Assembly (NCBI GenBank): GCA_020346185.1
Contig: CP070775.1
Coordinates: forward strand, 1,453,046 to 1,507,165
Direction: 5' to 3'
Length of the DNA: 54,120 nt
From: Betaproteobacteria bacterium
Lineage (GTDB): Bacteria > Pseudomonadota > Gammaproteobacteria > Burkholderiales > Eutrophovitaceae
Within the stretch, counting starts at the first letter, position 1. Each line of letters opens with the position of its first letter. A program made the translations under genes and the position numbers. The notes under the pieces are model-generated. The model was not told the origin of the DNA, searched no databases, and saw only the letters and a list, made by a program, of their open reading frames with translations. Positions 26,467 through 34,726 of the stretch are shown one piece after another.

Positions 26467-28479
26467 TCAGCCAGTCACTGCGTGCTGCGAGGCGTAACGC
26501 ACGAACCAGTCGATCGATTCGGGGTTCGACATCGAATCGCGGTTAACTGAGGTTTCGACCGGCATGCCGAGCAGGATCTTCTTGATCGGCACCTCCAGTT
26601 TCTTCCCAGAGATCGTTCGCGGTACATCAGGAATCGCAACCACGTCATCGGGCACATAACGCCCGGACAGTTGCGTTCGAATAGCCGACTGCAACCGATC
26701 GCAAAGCTCGGACGGCATATCGCCGGTGGCACCAGCAAGGACAACGAATAAAATCATGAATGATTTGCGACCGAGGAATTCGAGATCGATCACCAGCGAA
26801 TCCATCACCTCGGGAAAAGCCTCAACTACCCGATACATTTCACTGCTACCCAGCCGGATGCCATGGCGGTTTATCGTGGCGTCGGACCGGCCATAAATCA
26901 CGCCCGTCACCGACTCCTTTCGTGGGATCAGCTTGAGCCAGTCGCCATGTTTCCAGACATCGGGCCATGTTTCGAAGTAGCTTTCGTGATAACGCTTGCC
27001 TCCTTCATCGCCCCAGAAGTACAGTGGCATCGATGGAATCGGTCGCGCGCAGACGAGTTCGCCAACTTCGTTGTAGACCGGTTGGCCGGCATCGTTGAAC
27101 GCGTAGGTCGCTACCCCTAAACCCCGGCACTGCATCTCGCCGGCATACACCGGCAGCGTCGGACAGGCACCGAGGAAGGCAGTGCCCGGATCGGTGCCGC
27201 CCGAGATCGACGCGAGCAAAACATCAGCGCTCACCTTTTCATAGACCCAGAGATAGGCATCGTCGGTCAATGGTGACCCTGTAGCCCCCAGTGTGCGAAT
27301 CGAGGACAGGTCGAGTTGGCGACCAGGTTCAAAGTCGTTGTTGCGGCAAAGCCCAATAAACGCCGGGCTGGTACCGAAGAAACTGATGCGTTCGTCCTGC
27401 GCCAGTTTCCACAATGTACCAAGGTCAGGATAACCCGGATTGCCGTCGAACTGGATTATCGTGCAGCCGCACAAAAGACTCGATACCAGCAAGTTCCACA
27501 TGATCCAGCTGGTAGAGGAGAACCAGAAAAAACGGTCGTTCTCATCGATATCCAGATGCAAGGTCAGCCCCTTGAGGTTTTCGATGATGGTGCCGCCATG
27601 ACCGTGCACGATCGGTTTCGGCATGCCCGTCGTTCCCGACGAATAGACTACCCACAACGGGTGCTGGAACGGCACTGGCAGAAATTCAGGCGCAGCGCGG
27701 CGCGCCAGCGCCTGCGACATGCGCATTACCTTGAGGTCACGTCCGTCAATGTCGCCGAGATCGAGCTCAGCAGCCGTACTGAGATAGCTGACGAAGATCA
27801 CCGCTTCGATCGAAGGTAGACTTGCGACGAGCTCACGCACAGTCTCGAGCCGGTCAAAATCCTTTCCGCCGTAACGGTAACCGTCAACAGCAAACAGCAC
27901 CCGCGGCTCGATTTGCCTAAAGCGATCGAGCACACTTGCCGGGCCCATGTCCGGTGAACAACTCGACCAGATCGCGCCACGGCTGGCGACCGATAGCAGC
28001 GCCATGATGCTCTCAGGGATATTCGGCATGTAGGAAACGACCCGGTCGCCGGCCTGCACTCCCAACTCGCCGAGAGTCGCAGTCAGCGCACCGACTTTGT
28101 CAGCCAGTAGCGCCCAGGAGATTTCAGTCCGCTCGCAAACCTCGGAATGAAATATCAGCGCTGGTTTGGTATGTGCATTGGGGCGTGTCGCGGCAGCCAA
28201 CGCATGCTCGGCATAGTTGAGCGTCGCACCGTCGAACCATTTCGCACCCGGCATGACGCGCTTGTCGAGCACCTGGCGATAGGGCTGATGTGCGCGCATG
28301 CCGCCAAAATGCCACACAGTTTCCCAGAAATCCTCGATCTTTTCGGTCGACCAACGCCACAATGATTCGTAGTCTGGGAATTCGAATCCCCGAGTGTCGC
28401 GCAGCCATCGCAAATAACGAGTAATTCCTGCGCGTTCAACACGTTCTGGTGAGGGACGCCAGATCGGATTGACAGACAT
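26467..28479 (-). CDS. aacS: Acetoacetyl-CoA synthetase (acetoacetate-CoA ligase)
   Basis: The 670-residue enzyme belongs to the ANL adenylating superfamily and matches the acetoacetate-CoA ligase subgroup in length and sequence. The N-terminal cap around FEFPDYESLWRWS is followed by the phosphate-binding loop VYSSGTTGMPKPIVHGHGG and by WIMWNLLVSSLLCGCTIIQF. Near the C terminus is the catalytic-lysine region RTISGKKLEVPIKK. It activates acetoacetate (or a similar 3-oxo acid) with ATP and CoA in the cytosol, feeding thiolase. The gene lies 64 bases after an enoyl-CoA hydratase on the same strand. Related short-chain acids cannot be excluded as substrates. Confidence 0.92.
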   Translation of the reverse strand: MSVNPIWRPSPERVERAGITRYLRWLRDTRGFEFPDYESLWRWSTEKIEDFWETVWHFGGMRAHQPYRQVLDKRVMPGAKWFDGATLNYAEHALAAATRPNAHTKPALIFHSEVCERTEISWALLADKVGALTATLGELGVQAGDRVVSYMPNIPESIMALLSVASRGAIWSSCSPDMGPASVLDRFRQIEPRVLFAVDGYRYGGKDFDRLETVRELVASLPSIEAVIFVSYLSTAAELDLGDIDGRDLKVMRMSQALARRAAPEFLPVPFQHPLWVVYSSGTTGMPKPIVHGHGGTIIENLKGLTLHLDIDENDRFFWFSSTSWIMWNLLVSSLLCGCTIIQFDGNPGYPDLGTLWKLAQDERISFFGTSPAFIGLCRNNDFEPGRQLDLSSIRTLGATGSPLTDDAYLWVYEKVSADVLLASISGGTDPGTAFLGACPTLPVYAGEMQCRGLGVATYAFNDAGQPVYNEVGELVCARPIPSMPLYFWGDEGGKRYHESYFETWPDVWKHGDWLKLIPRKESVTGVIYGRSDATINRHGIRLGSSEMYRVVEAFPEVMDSLVIDLEFLGRKSFMILFVVLAGATGDMPSELCDRLQSAIRTQLSGRYVPDDVVAIPDVPRTISGKKLEVPIKKILLGMPVETSVNRDSMSNPESIDWFVRYASQHAVTG

Positions 28480-28543
28480 GTGTTACGTGCTCAACGAGGC
28501 ATCAAGACCGGTGTAAGCGAAATACGGGCCTTTCGCAGCGGTC

Positions 28544-29326
28544 TCACGCCTGCTTGCGGAATTGCGAAAAGTCGGGTTGGCGCTTTTCGAGAAACGCGCT
28601 GAAAGCTTCCTTTGCCTCGCCCGAGGCGAGACGTTCTGCAAAGATTTCGGTTTCTTTCTCGATCTGCGCGAGAAGGGCTGAAGGATCTCCGCGCAGTAGT
28701 CGGCGTGACGCCGCAAGCGCGCCCGGTGGCTTCAGGGCAAGCCGCGCCGCCGCTTTCATGGTAGCGGCCTCCAACTCGTCGGATGGCACGACGTGGTTGA
28801 CGAGACCCGCTTCACAGGCCCGCTGACCATCGAACGGTTCACCCAAACACAACAACTCGAAGGCGCGCTGCTGGCCCATACGCAGCGGTGCCAGCATACT
28901 CGACCCTGCTTCCGGCACGAGTCCCAGATCGACGAACGGTGTACGCAAGCTCGCCCGCGGGCTGGCAAAAACCAGATCGCAATGAAACAACATCGTCGTC
29001 CCGATGCCAACAGCAAGTCCATCGACTGCGGCGATCATCGGTTTGCGCACGCTCGGCAGCAAGCGTATCAACCCCGGCGCTCCGCTTGACAAGTCGCGCG
29101 GCTTGCCATCGTGCCTGGCGAAATCACCAATGTCATTGCCAGCCGTAAACACGCCGTTCCCGCCGAGAAATACGTGCGCCGCGACTTGCGTTGCGTCATC
29201 GCCCGCCAGGAGCGCCTCGATAACACGGTCGTACATGGGCCGCGTCAGCGCATTCTTCTTGTCGAGTCTATTAAAACGTATCGTCTGGATGCCGCCGCTT
29301 ACTTCAACGATCACTTCTTCGGTCAT
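28544..29326 (-). CDS. Enoyl-CoA hydratase-related protein
   Basis: The 260-residue crotonase-fold protein has the oxyanion-hole segments VFTAGNDIGDF (about 59-69) and AVDGLAVGIGTTML (about 99-112). LVPEAGSSMLAPLRMG matches the usual substrate loop with a Glu. The layout fits a hydratase or isomerase of beta-oxidation. The start codon is the last of three ATGs within an 8-base triple repeat (see the regulatory entry). The gene probably shares a transcript with the SDR gene upstream (128-base gap) and with acetoacetyl-CoA synthetase downstream. The substrate cannot be read from sequence. Confidence 0.9.
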   Translation of the reverse strand: MTEEVIVEVSGGIQTIRFNRLDKKNALTRPMYDRVIEALLAGDDATQVAAHVFLGGNGVFTAGNDIGDFARHDGKPRDLSSGAPGLIRLLPSVRKPMIAAVDGLAVGIGTTMLFHCDLVFASPRASLRTPFVDLGLVPEAGSSMLAPLRMGQQRAFELLCLGEPFDGQRACEAGLVNHVVPSDELEAATMKAAARLALKPPGALAASRRLLRGDPSALLAQIEKETEIFAERLASGEAKEAFSAFLEKRQPDFSQFRKQA

Positions 29327-29349
29327 CTGGTCATCTGGTCATCTATCCA
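29324..29349 (-). promoter_or_regulatory. Triple start-codon repeat before the enoyl-CoA hydratase
   Basis: Three perfect copies of the 8-base unit AGATGACC occupy 29321-29344 on the minus strand. Each contains ATG, at 29342, 29334 and 29326, and only the last opens the hydratase frame. The first two each read Met-Thr-Arg-stop, and their TGA overlaps the next ATG. The ribosome binding site GGGGA is spaced for the first ATG (about nine bases) and is too far from the third. Translation of the hydratase may therefore depend on stop-start reinitiation, or the repeat may be neutral slippage. Confidence 0.55.
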
Positions 29350-29454
29350 CTTCCCCGTCGGAACTGCGCGCTTGTCGGCATTGGAGCTGGTTCAAACTCG
29401 TCCTGCCGGCTATAGACGAATCGCAACAGACAACTGCCGTATGTTTGCAGGTTA

Positions 29455-30186
29455 TCAGAATCTCTCCGACCAAGGCCGTAGGTCCTGTTCGAGTGTCCAG
29501 GCGCTGCGATGCTGCAGATGCAGCTGCCAGTAGGTTTCCGCAATCGCGTCAATGGAAAGCAGGCCATCCGGACCACGCTCCTCTTCGATATTGGGCATTC
29601 GCGCCTTGAGCCGGTCGCCTGAAATACCACCATCGATCACAACATGCGCGACGTGAATGCCATTCGGGCCAAATTCGCGCGCCATGCTTTGCGCCACGGC
29701 GCGCAGCCCGCCCTTGGCAGCCGCGAACGCAGCGTAGTAAGCACTGCCGCGCAGAGAGCCTGATGCACCGGTAAACAGGATCGTGCCGCGGCCGCGCGGC
29801 ACCATACGCCTGGCACTTTCACGACCGGTGAGAAAACCGGCCAGACAATGTTCGCGCCAGATCTGCTCGAAGTCAGCCGTAGCCAATTCAAGGAACGGAT
29901 CGCGACGATTGCTGCCGGCATTCTGCAGCGCCAACACCAGAGGGCCCTTGGCTTCCGCTGTTTCCACGAAGCGGATCGCATCAGCCTCGTTCGCCGCATC
30001 ACCGACTACCGATTGCGCCGAGCCGCCGGACGCGCGGATTTCGTCGGCCACACGCTCGACTTTTTCTGCAGTGCGCCCCGCGACCACCACGTGCAGACCT
30101 TCACGCACGAAGCGCCGTGCAGCAGCAGCGCCGAGGCCGCGACTGGCACCGACACCAACGATGAGAGCAGTTTCCGTTTCTGCCAC
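29455..30186 (-). CDS. SDR family protein lacking the catalytic Tyr
   Basis: The 243-residue protein has a Rossmann fold with the nucleotide motif GVGASRGLGAA (11-21) and the NAG element (QNAGSN). A Gly-rich start with Arg in GRTAEKVE suggests NADP. At the normal YxxxK position the sequence is AAFAAAK: the Lys is kept but the Tyr is Phe. Such atypical SDR members exist, and some act as binding or regulatory proteins or use another acid. It lies between the class II aldolase gene (34-base gap) and the hydratase gene, so it probably belongs to the same catabolic operon. Confidence 0.85.
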   Translation of the reverse strand: MAETETALIVGVGASRGLGAAAARRFVREGLHVVVAGRTAEKVERVADEIRASGGSAQSVVGDAANEADAIRFVETAEAKGPLVLALQNAGSNRRDPFLELATADFEQIWREHCLAGFLTGRESARRMVPRGRGTILFTGASGSLRGSAYYAAFAAAKGGLRAVAQSMAREFGPNGIHVAHVVIDGGISGDRLKARMPNIEEERGPDGLLSIDAIAETYWQLHLQHRSAWTLEQDLRPWSERF

Positions 30187-30220
30187 TTAGCTGTCCCTCC
30201 ACCAGATTGGGACGTTCATC

Positions 30221-31009
30221 TCAGGCACGGTATGTAACGCCTTTTCTGTCCAAACTGCGCAACAGGGCGTTCCAGCATAGATTAATCTCCGCAGCCCCCT
30301 CATCCTGGAACTGCTTAATGCCCTTGTCGGCAGTCTGCTCGCTGATCATTTGCAGTTCCGCTTTGCCGCCGGCAACGGCATCAACCTGAATCTGGCACGC
30401 CGTGTCCAGGTAGTACATGATCTCGAACGCTTCGCTGACCGTCTGGCCGACCGACAGCAGCCCGTGATTGCGCAGAATCATCGCCTTGGAAGACGGTCCA
30501 AGATCGCCAGCCAACCGCTCGCGTTCATCGATGTCAAGCGCGATGCCTTCGTAGTCGTGGTAAGTCAGCATGCCGTACGTTCTCAATGCGTGCTGACTAA
30601 TCGGCAACAAACCTTGCTTCTGCGCGGATACCGCCACGCCGGCGCGCGTGTGGGTATGAATGACACAATTCACTTCCGGCCGGGCCTGATGGATACATCC
30701 ATGAATGACAAAGCCGGCGCGATTGACGCCGAGACCGGTGACGTCCTCGATCACATTGCAATCCTTGTCGATTTTAACCAGGCTCGAAGCGGTGATTTCG
30801 TCAAACATCATGCCGTAAGGATTGATCAGCATGTACTCGCTTCCCGGCACTCGCGCCGTGAAGTGCGTGAAGATCAGATCGGTCCAGCGAAACTGCGCGG
30901 CAAGCTGATAGGCGGCTGCGAGGTCACAACGAATCTGCCACTCCTCGTCACTGATGCGCGCACGCAAGCTGGTCGAATCGACGGCCGAAAGACTGGTTTT
31001 GGTGGTCAT
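30221..31009 (-). CDS. Class II aldolase/adducin family protein
   Basis: The 262-residue cytosolic protein matches the class II aldolase and adducin fold. Zinc ligands are readable in HTHTRAGVAV (two His) and in ILRNHGLLSVG (third His), and the acid/base region MFDEITASSLVKID precedes them. Bacterial relatives cleave or decarboxylate sugar phosphates and hydroxy-keto acids. Several members in catabolic clusters have no known substrate. It is the first gene of a likely operon with the SDR and the hydratase downstream. It is separated by about 150 bases with a short tandem repeat from the ChrA-like gene upstream. Confidence 0.9.
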   Translation of the reverse strand: MTTKTSLSAVDSTSLRARISDEEWQIRCDLAAAYQLAAQFRWTDLIFTHFTARVPGSEYMLINPYGMMFDEITASSLVKIDKDCNVIEDVTGLGVNRAGFVIHGCIHQARPEVNCVIHTHTRAGVAVSAQKQGLLPISQHALRTYGMLTYHDYEGIALDIDERERLAGDLGPSSKAMILRNHGLLSVGQTVSEAFEIMYYLDTACQIQVDAVAGGKAELQMISEQTADKGIKQFQDEGAAEINLCWNALLRSLDRKGVTYRA

Positions 31010-31117
31010 AAGAACCTCCCGTTAATTATTTAGTAGCGACTGCCTCGAAGCGGCAAACCCGGAAGTTTACCCCGCTCAGATCCATGCCACTGATTCGCCC
31101 TGCTTCCACCCCCAACC

Positions 31118-31164
31118 GATAGCGCCGGACTGGCGCTCAACCCAGATAGCGCCGGACTGGCACT
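31118..31164. repeat. Short tandem duplication at the end of a ChrA-like gene
   Basis: Two 20-base copies that differ at one position, GATAGCGCCGGACTGGCGCT (31118-31137) and GATAGCGCCGGACTGGCACT (31145-31164), start 27 bases apart. The second copy reaches the stop codon of the ChrA-like gene (TAG at 31165-31163). The arrangement looks like a recent slippage duplication of the gene's tail and has no evident function. Confidence 0.7.
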
Positions 31165-31708
31165 AGATCCAACCAAGTGCTCCGAGCACCCCCCCAGCAA
31201 CGACCAATACCAGAAGATGCAGCCGCGACTTCCACACCAGCAGCGCAGTGAGCGCGGTGAGGACAAGATGATGCCAGCCCTCGATCGCGGTGGCGAGAAT
31301 CCAGCCGGTCGCCATCAGCAACCCGACCACCATCGGCGCCATCCCCGCCTTGAACGCGCGCACGCTCAACCAGTGGCGCCGCTCATGTCCCCAGCGTGCA
31401 GCAAAAAGAGCCAGCGTTGTAGACGGCAACATGATGGCGATCAGAATCGCCACGGCGCCGGCAATCCCAGCCGCCTGGTATCCCATCACCGCGACGAACA
31501 ACACGTTCGGTCCGGGTGAGGCCTGGGCAATTGCAATGGCCGCACTGAACTGCGCGTCGCTGATCAGGCTCATTTGATCGACCATGACCCTGTGCATATC
31601 CGACGCAACGGTGATCGCGCCACCAATTGACAGCAGCGACAGTAGCAGAAAATGCCCGAGCAGATTCAGCCAGTCGGCGGATAACATAACGTCAACCGTC
31701 TCCTGCAT
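31163..31708 (-). CDS. ChrA-like transporter, half-size, second of a pair
   Basis: The 181-residue protein is a single CHR domain with about six membrane segments and the conserved signature AIAQASPGPNVLFVAV. Half-size (short-chain) CHR proteins work as pairs that assemble into the equivalent of the full-length ChrA chromate antiporter. The true substrate of distant pairs is often unproven. I list the first ATG (31708), which overlaps the upstream gene by 17 bases. The ATG at 31687 also fits the family, and AGGAG lies about 12 bases before it. Its gene end overlaps a small tandem repeat. Confidence 0.82.
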   Translation of the reverse strand: MQETVDVMLSADWLNLLGHFLLLSLLSIGGAITVASDMHRVMVDQMSLISDAQFSAAIAIAQASPGPNVLFVAVMGYQAAGIAGAVAILIAIMLPSTTLALFAARWGHERRHWLSVRAFKAGMAPMVVGLLMATGWILATAIEGWHHLVLTALTALLVWKSRLHLLVLVVAGGVLGALGWI

Positions 31709-32309
31709 TGCGCGTGCGCAACCGCGTCCACGCGAACGTGGCTGCGAGCGAACCGAGCACGAGCAGCACCCAAACCAGTGGCAACCTTAAAAGCGCAACG
31801 GCCATGAATATGGTGGCACCGGCCAACCAACACACACGCACGCCCATCGGGTTGGAGCCCAAGGCGCTCGCCAGTTTGAGAGCGGTGCCAACAACGAGAC
31901 CGGCTGCCACCGCGCCCATGCCGCGGAACGCGCCGGCCACGGCCGGCTCGGTGGCATATTGTGCATACAGCGCGGCCACGCCAAGCACGATAATCAATGG
32001 CAGCACCATCATTCCGCTAAGCGCGGCGAATGCACCGCGCCAACCGAAGAAGCGATCGCCGGTCATGAGCGCAACGTTGCACACGTTGGGGCCCGGCAAC
32101 ACCTGGGCGAGCGAGAGAATTTCAATGAACTGCTCGCGCGTCAGCCACTGTCTGTGTTCGACCAGCACACGTTGCGCCACTGCGATGACGCCACCGAATC
32201 CCTGCAGAGCAAGCAGCGTAAAAGCCACAAACAACTGCGTCGGCGAAGCCGGCGAACCCTGACCCGTAGCAACATCATTTTGCGCCGCGCGACCGTCACT
32301 CCTTTGCAT
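31692..32309 (-). CDS. ChrA-like transporter, half-size, first of a pair
   Basis: The 205-residue protein is the partner CHR half: about six membrane segments, with the signature LAQVLPGPNVCNVALMTGD and an early QGFGGVIAVAQ loop. It starts one base after the GST gene ends on the same strand and is followed by the second half, so the two halves and GST may share a transcript. Chromate or sulfate-like oxyanion export is the family assignment, but substrate is inferred only by homology. The first 20 residues are hydrophilic, which fits a cytosolic N terminus. Confidence 0.83.
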   Translation of the reverse strand: MQRSDGRAAQNDVATGQGSPASPTQLFVAFTLLALQGFGGVIAVAQRVLVEHRQWLTREQFIEILSLAQVLPGPNVCNVALMTGDRFFGWRGAFAALSGMMVLPLIIVLGVAALYAQYATEPAVAGAFRGMGAVAAGLVVGTALKLASALGSNPMGVRVCWLAGATIFMAVALLRLPLVWVLLVLGSLAATFAWTRLRTRNAGDG

Positions 32310-33029
32310 CTACTGCTCCAGTTCCGGGTAGCCACGAAACACCCCGTCTTCATTGAAGGCAATACGGCGCTCCGAGGCTAGATAGGCAGCGACGTTCGCG
32401 TTTGCCGCCACCTTGTCGTGCAGCGCACTGAGGCGAGGATAGCTGCGCTTGCGGCGTGACATTGATTTCGGGAACGCATAGCGCAAGCCGGCCATCAATT
32501 GAAATATCGACAGGTCAACGTATGACAAGCTGCGCCCGACAGTGTATCCCCGGCCACTGCTATTTTTCTCAATGACGCGCTCGAAATAACCAAGGTATTT
32601 CGGCAAGCGTTCGGTCAGAAAATGACGGGTGCGCGCCCGTGCCGCGTCTTTTTGCTCCTGGTAGTACAAAGAGGACGCAATCGGGTGATGCGTATCGTGA
32701 ATTTCTGCGACGAAATCGGTGACGGTCAGTTGCAGCTGGTGCGTCCATAGGCGCGCCACCTCGCTTTTCGGCCCAAGACCAATGCGCGGCCCAAGGTAAT
32801 GCAATATGTTTGCGACCTGGGCGATGATCAAGCCGCCCAACTTGAGAAAGGGCGGCGCAAAAGGCTCGCGGTCGGCCTCGTCCATCAGCCGCAACATCGC
32901 ATCGACCCCTTTACCGCGACCCGACAGGCGGGCTACATCAATATAGTCCGTGCCAGCCGCCTCGAGTGCCAGCCGGACAAATTCTCCCCGGCCTTGTATT
33001 CCCGGCCAGTAATAAAGTTCGTAAGGCAT
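32310..33029 (-). CDS. Glutathione S-transferase
   Basis: The 239-residue protein has the thioredoxin-like N-terminal domain of GSTs. MPYELYYWPGIQGRGEFVRL has a Tyr start resembling sigma/alpha/pi-like classes, with glutathione-site residues expected in the GLIIAQVANILHYLG segment (cis-Pro loop followed by the Gln/Ile pair). A helical C-terminal domain follows. It conjugates or reduces electrophiles with glutathione, or binds a ligand, in the cytosol. I start at 33029 because GGGAG lies about eight bases upstream, and a further upstream Met lacks one. gshA lies 1.7 kb away on the other strand. Confidence 0.88.
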   Translation of the reverse strand: MPYELYYWPGIQGRGEFVRLALEAAGTDYIDVARLSGRGKGVDAMLRLMDEADREPFAPPFLKLGGLIIAQVANILHYLGPRIGLGPKSEVARLWTHQLQLTVTDFVAEIHDTHHPIASSLYYQEQKDAARARTRHFLTERLPKYLGYFERVIEKNSSGRGYTVGRSLSYVDLSIFQLMAGLRYAFPKSMSRRKRSYPRLSALHDKVAANANVAAYLASERRIAFNEDGVFRGYPELEQ

Positions 33030-33390
33030 GTATTTCTCCCAGAAGATTGTCGTTGGGTGCACACTTCCCGAGTGGATCGACCCTCCGCTCAGGCGCCGAA
33101 TGGTTACTCCCGGACGCCGTTGCCAACCGGCAAGCGAGTGCGAGCGCCGAAATGCAAAAAGACACTACAATTACGCGTTACGCTTCCGACCAGGCGGCGG
33201 CTGCAAGCCCGGGTGGTAAAAGCATCACGGCCCGGGGTCCCAGTATCTGCAGACTATACCGGGTCGGTCGACGCAACAGGTACGGGCACACGTCCTTTTC
33301 ACCGGTTTACATTCCCTCGCGGGGGGCGTGACGCGACCGTGGGCAAGCATCGTGATTAGATGCCTGCCACCCGGGAGTTTGGGAACCGAA
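33030..33390. other. Divergent intergenic region
   Basis: The gap separates the minus-strand GST from the plus-strand lactonase-fold gene. Open frames overlap it but have no ribosome binding sites and look like noise. The stretch near 33220-33300 contains GC-rich palindromic bits (GCCCGGGGTC, ACCGGGTCGG) but no structure that I can name. Promoters for both neighbours should lie here. Confidence 0.35.
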
Positions 33391-34635
33391 ATGAAGATAT
33401 CAGCACGCGAATCATCGCACGCTCTCGAACAGGGCCGCGATTTAGGCATTGCATTTTCGCAACGGCGGGATTTTCTGGCCCGCGGTAGCCGCTCGATGGT
33501 TGCCGCCGTGGCCGCGAGTCTGATGCCGCGCCTTGCGACGGCGCAGCAAGGCGGGCCAGTGTTCGCGTACGTCGGCAGCTACACGACCGAGAAGCGGAAC
33601 GGGCACGGCAAGGGCATTGGAGTATTTCGCGTCAATGCCGACACCGCAAGGTGGGCACCCGTTCAGCTTGTCGAGGGCGTGGTGAACCCGTCATTCTTGT
33701 GCTTCGACCGCGAGCAGCAATTCTTGTATGCGGTACACGGCGATATGGACTACGTCTCGGCGTACGCGATTGACTCCGGCAATGGCACCCTGACACCACT
33801 CAACCAGGAGTCGTGCGGCGGCACTAATCCCGTGCACATTGCCGTTGACAAGTCCAATCAATTTCTTGTTGTATCTAACTACACCTCCGGCAGTCTCGCA
33901 GTGATGCCGATCAAGCCCGACGGCGGCGTAGGAACGCTGACCGATCTGGTCACCCTGTCGGGCACACCAGGGCCGCATCGCACGCAACAAGCCAGTTCGC
34001 ATCCACATCACAATCCATTTGATCGCGACGGGCGTTTCATGCTGGTTCCCGACAAGGGGCTGGATCGAATTTTCGTGTTTCGCCTCGATGCGAAGACTGG
34101 CAAACTGATCGCCGAAGAGGAATCCTCGGTCGATACGCGCGAGGGCGCTGGTCCGCGCCATGTCGACTTTCATCCGCGGCTGCCCTACGTATATGCGATA
34201 AACGAACTGGATTCGACTATCACGACCTACCGCTTCGACCGAGCACGCGGTAAGCTGTCGCCGCTGCAGATCGTGACGACACTGCCGAGCGATTACACCG
34301 GGAACAATACAACGGCCGAAGTCTGGGTCCATCCGTCGGGACGCTTCGTCTATGGCTCGAATCGCGGACACAACAGTATCGTGACCTTCTTCGTTGACCG
34401 CAGTACTGGCTTGCTTGCAACTGTGGGATGGCAATCGACACAGGGGAGCACACCTCGCTTCTTTGGACTCGACCCGTCTGGTACCTTGCTTTGTGCCGGC
34501 AACCAAAACAGTGACACCATCGTCAACTTCCGTGTTGACCAGTCAACCGGCAAGCTCAATTTAGTAGGCGAACCAGTGCGAACCGGAAGCCCGGTGACAA
34601 TTGTGTTCCGTAACAAACCGCTTGCCAGCGGATAG
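33391..34635 (+). CDS. Tat-exported lactonase-fold (7-bladed beta-propeller) protein
   Basis: The 414-residue product begins with a hydrophilic stretch and a twin-arginine signal SQRRDFLARGSRSMVAAVAA, cleaving near ATAQQ, so it should be exported folded. The mature part has the 6-phosphogluconolactonase-like propeller repeats, for example FAYVGSYTTEK, LYAVHGDMDYVSAYAI, FLVVSNYTSGSLAV, DKGLDRIFVFRLD and GPRHVDFHPRLPYVYAINEL. Cytosolic family members hydrolyse 6-phosphogluconolactone. An exported one more likely acts on other lactones or carbohydrate-derived compounds. I chose the internal ATG at 33391 over 33328 because the Tat motif then lies at the usual distance. Confidence 0.86.
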   Translation: MKISARESSHALEQGRDLGIAFSQRRDFLARGSRSMVAAVAASLMPRLATAQQGGPVFAYVGSYTTEKRNGHGKGIGVFRVNADTARWAPVQLVEGVVNPSFLCFDREQQFLYAVHGDMDYVSAYAIDSGNGTLTPLNQESCGGTNPVHIAVDKSNQFLVVSNYTSGSLAVMPIKPDGGVGTLTDLVTLSGTPGPHRTQQASSHPHHNPFDRDGRFMLVPDKGLDRIFVFRLDAKTGKLIAEEESSVDTREGAGPRHVDFHPRLPYVYAINELDSTITTYRFDRARGKLSPLQIVTTLPSDYTGNNTTAEVWVHPSGRFVYGSNRGHNSIVTFFVDRSTGLLATVGWQSTQGSTPRFFGLDPSGTLLCAGNQNSDTIVNFRVDQSTGKLNLVGEPVRTGSPVTIVFRNKPLASG

Positions 34636-34726
34636 AGCGGCGCTCAGAGAGCGTGCTCCCCTCTGGACAGACACCGCTTGCAGGGTTACTGTGCTGTTCA
34701 AGGCACACATCGACGGCTAGTGGACC

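Noticed and set aside
31030..31266. Minus-strand 78-codon frame with SASPALSGL repeat
   Set aside because: The repeat is the translation of the 27-bp tandem duplication and overlaps a real ChrA-like gene.
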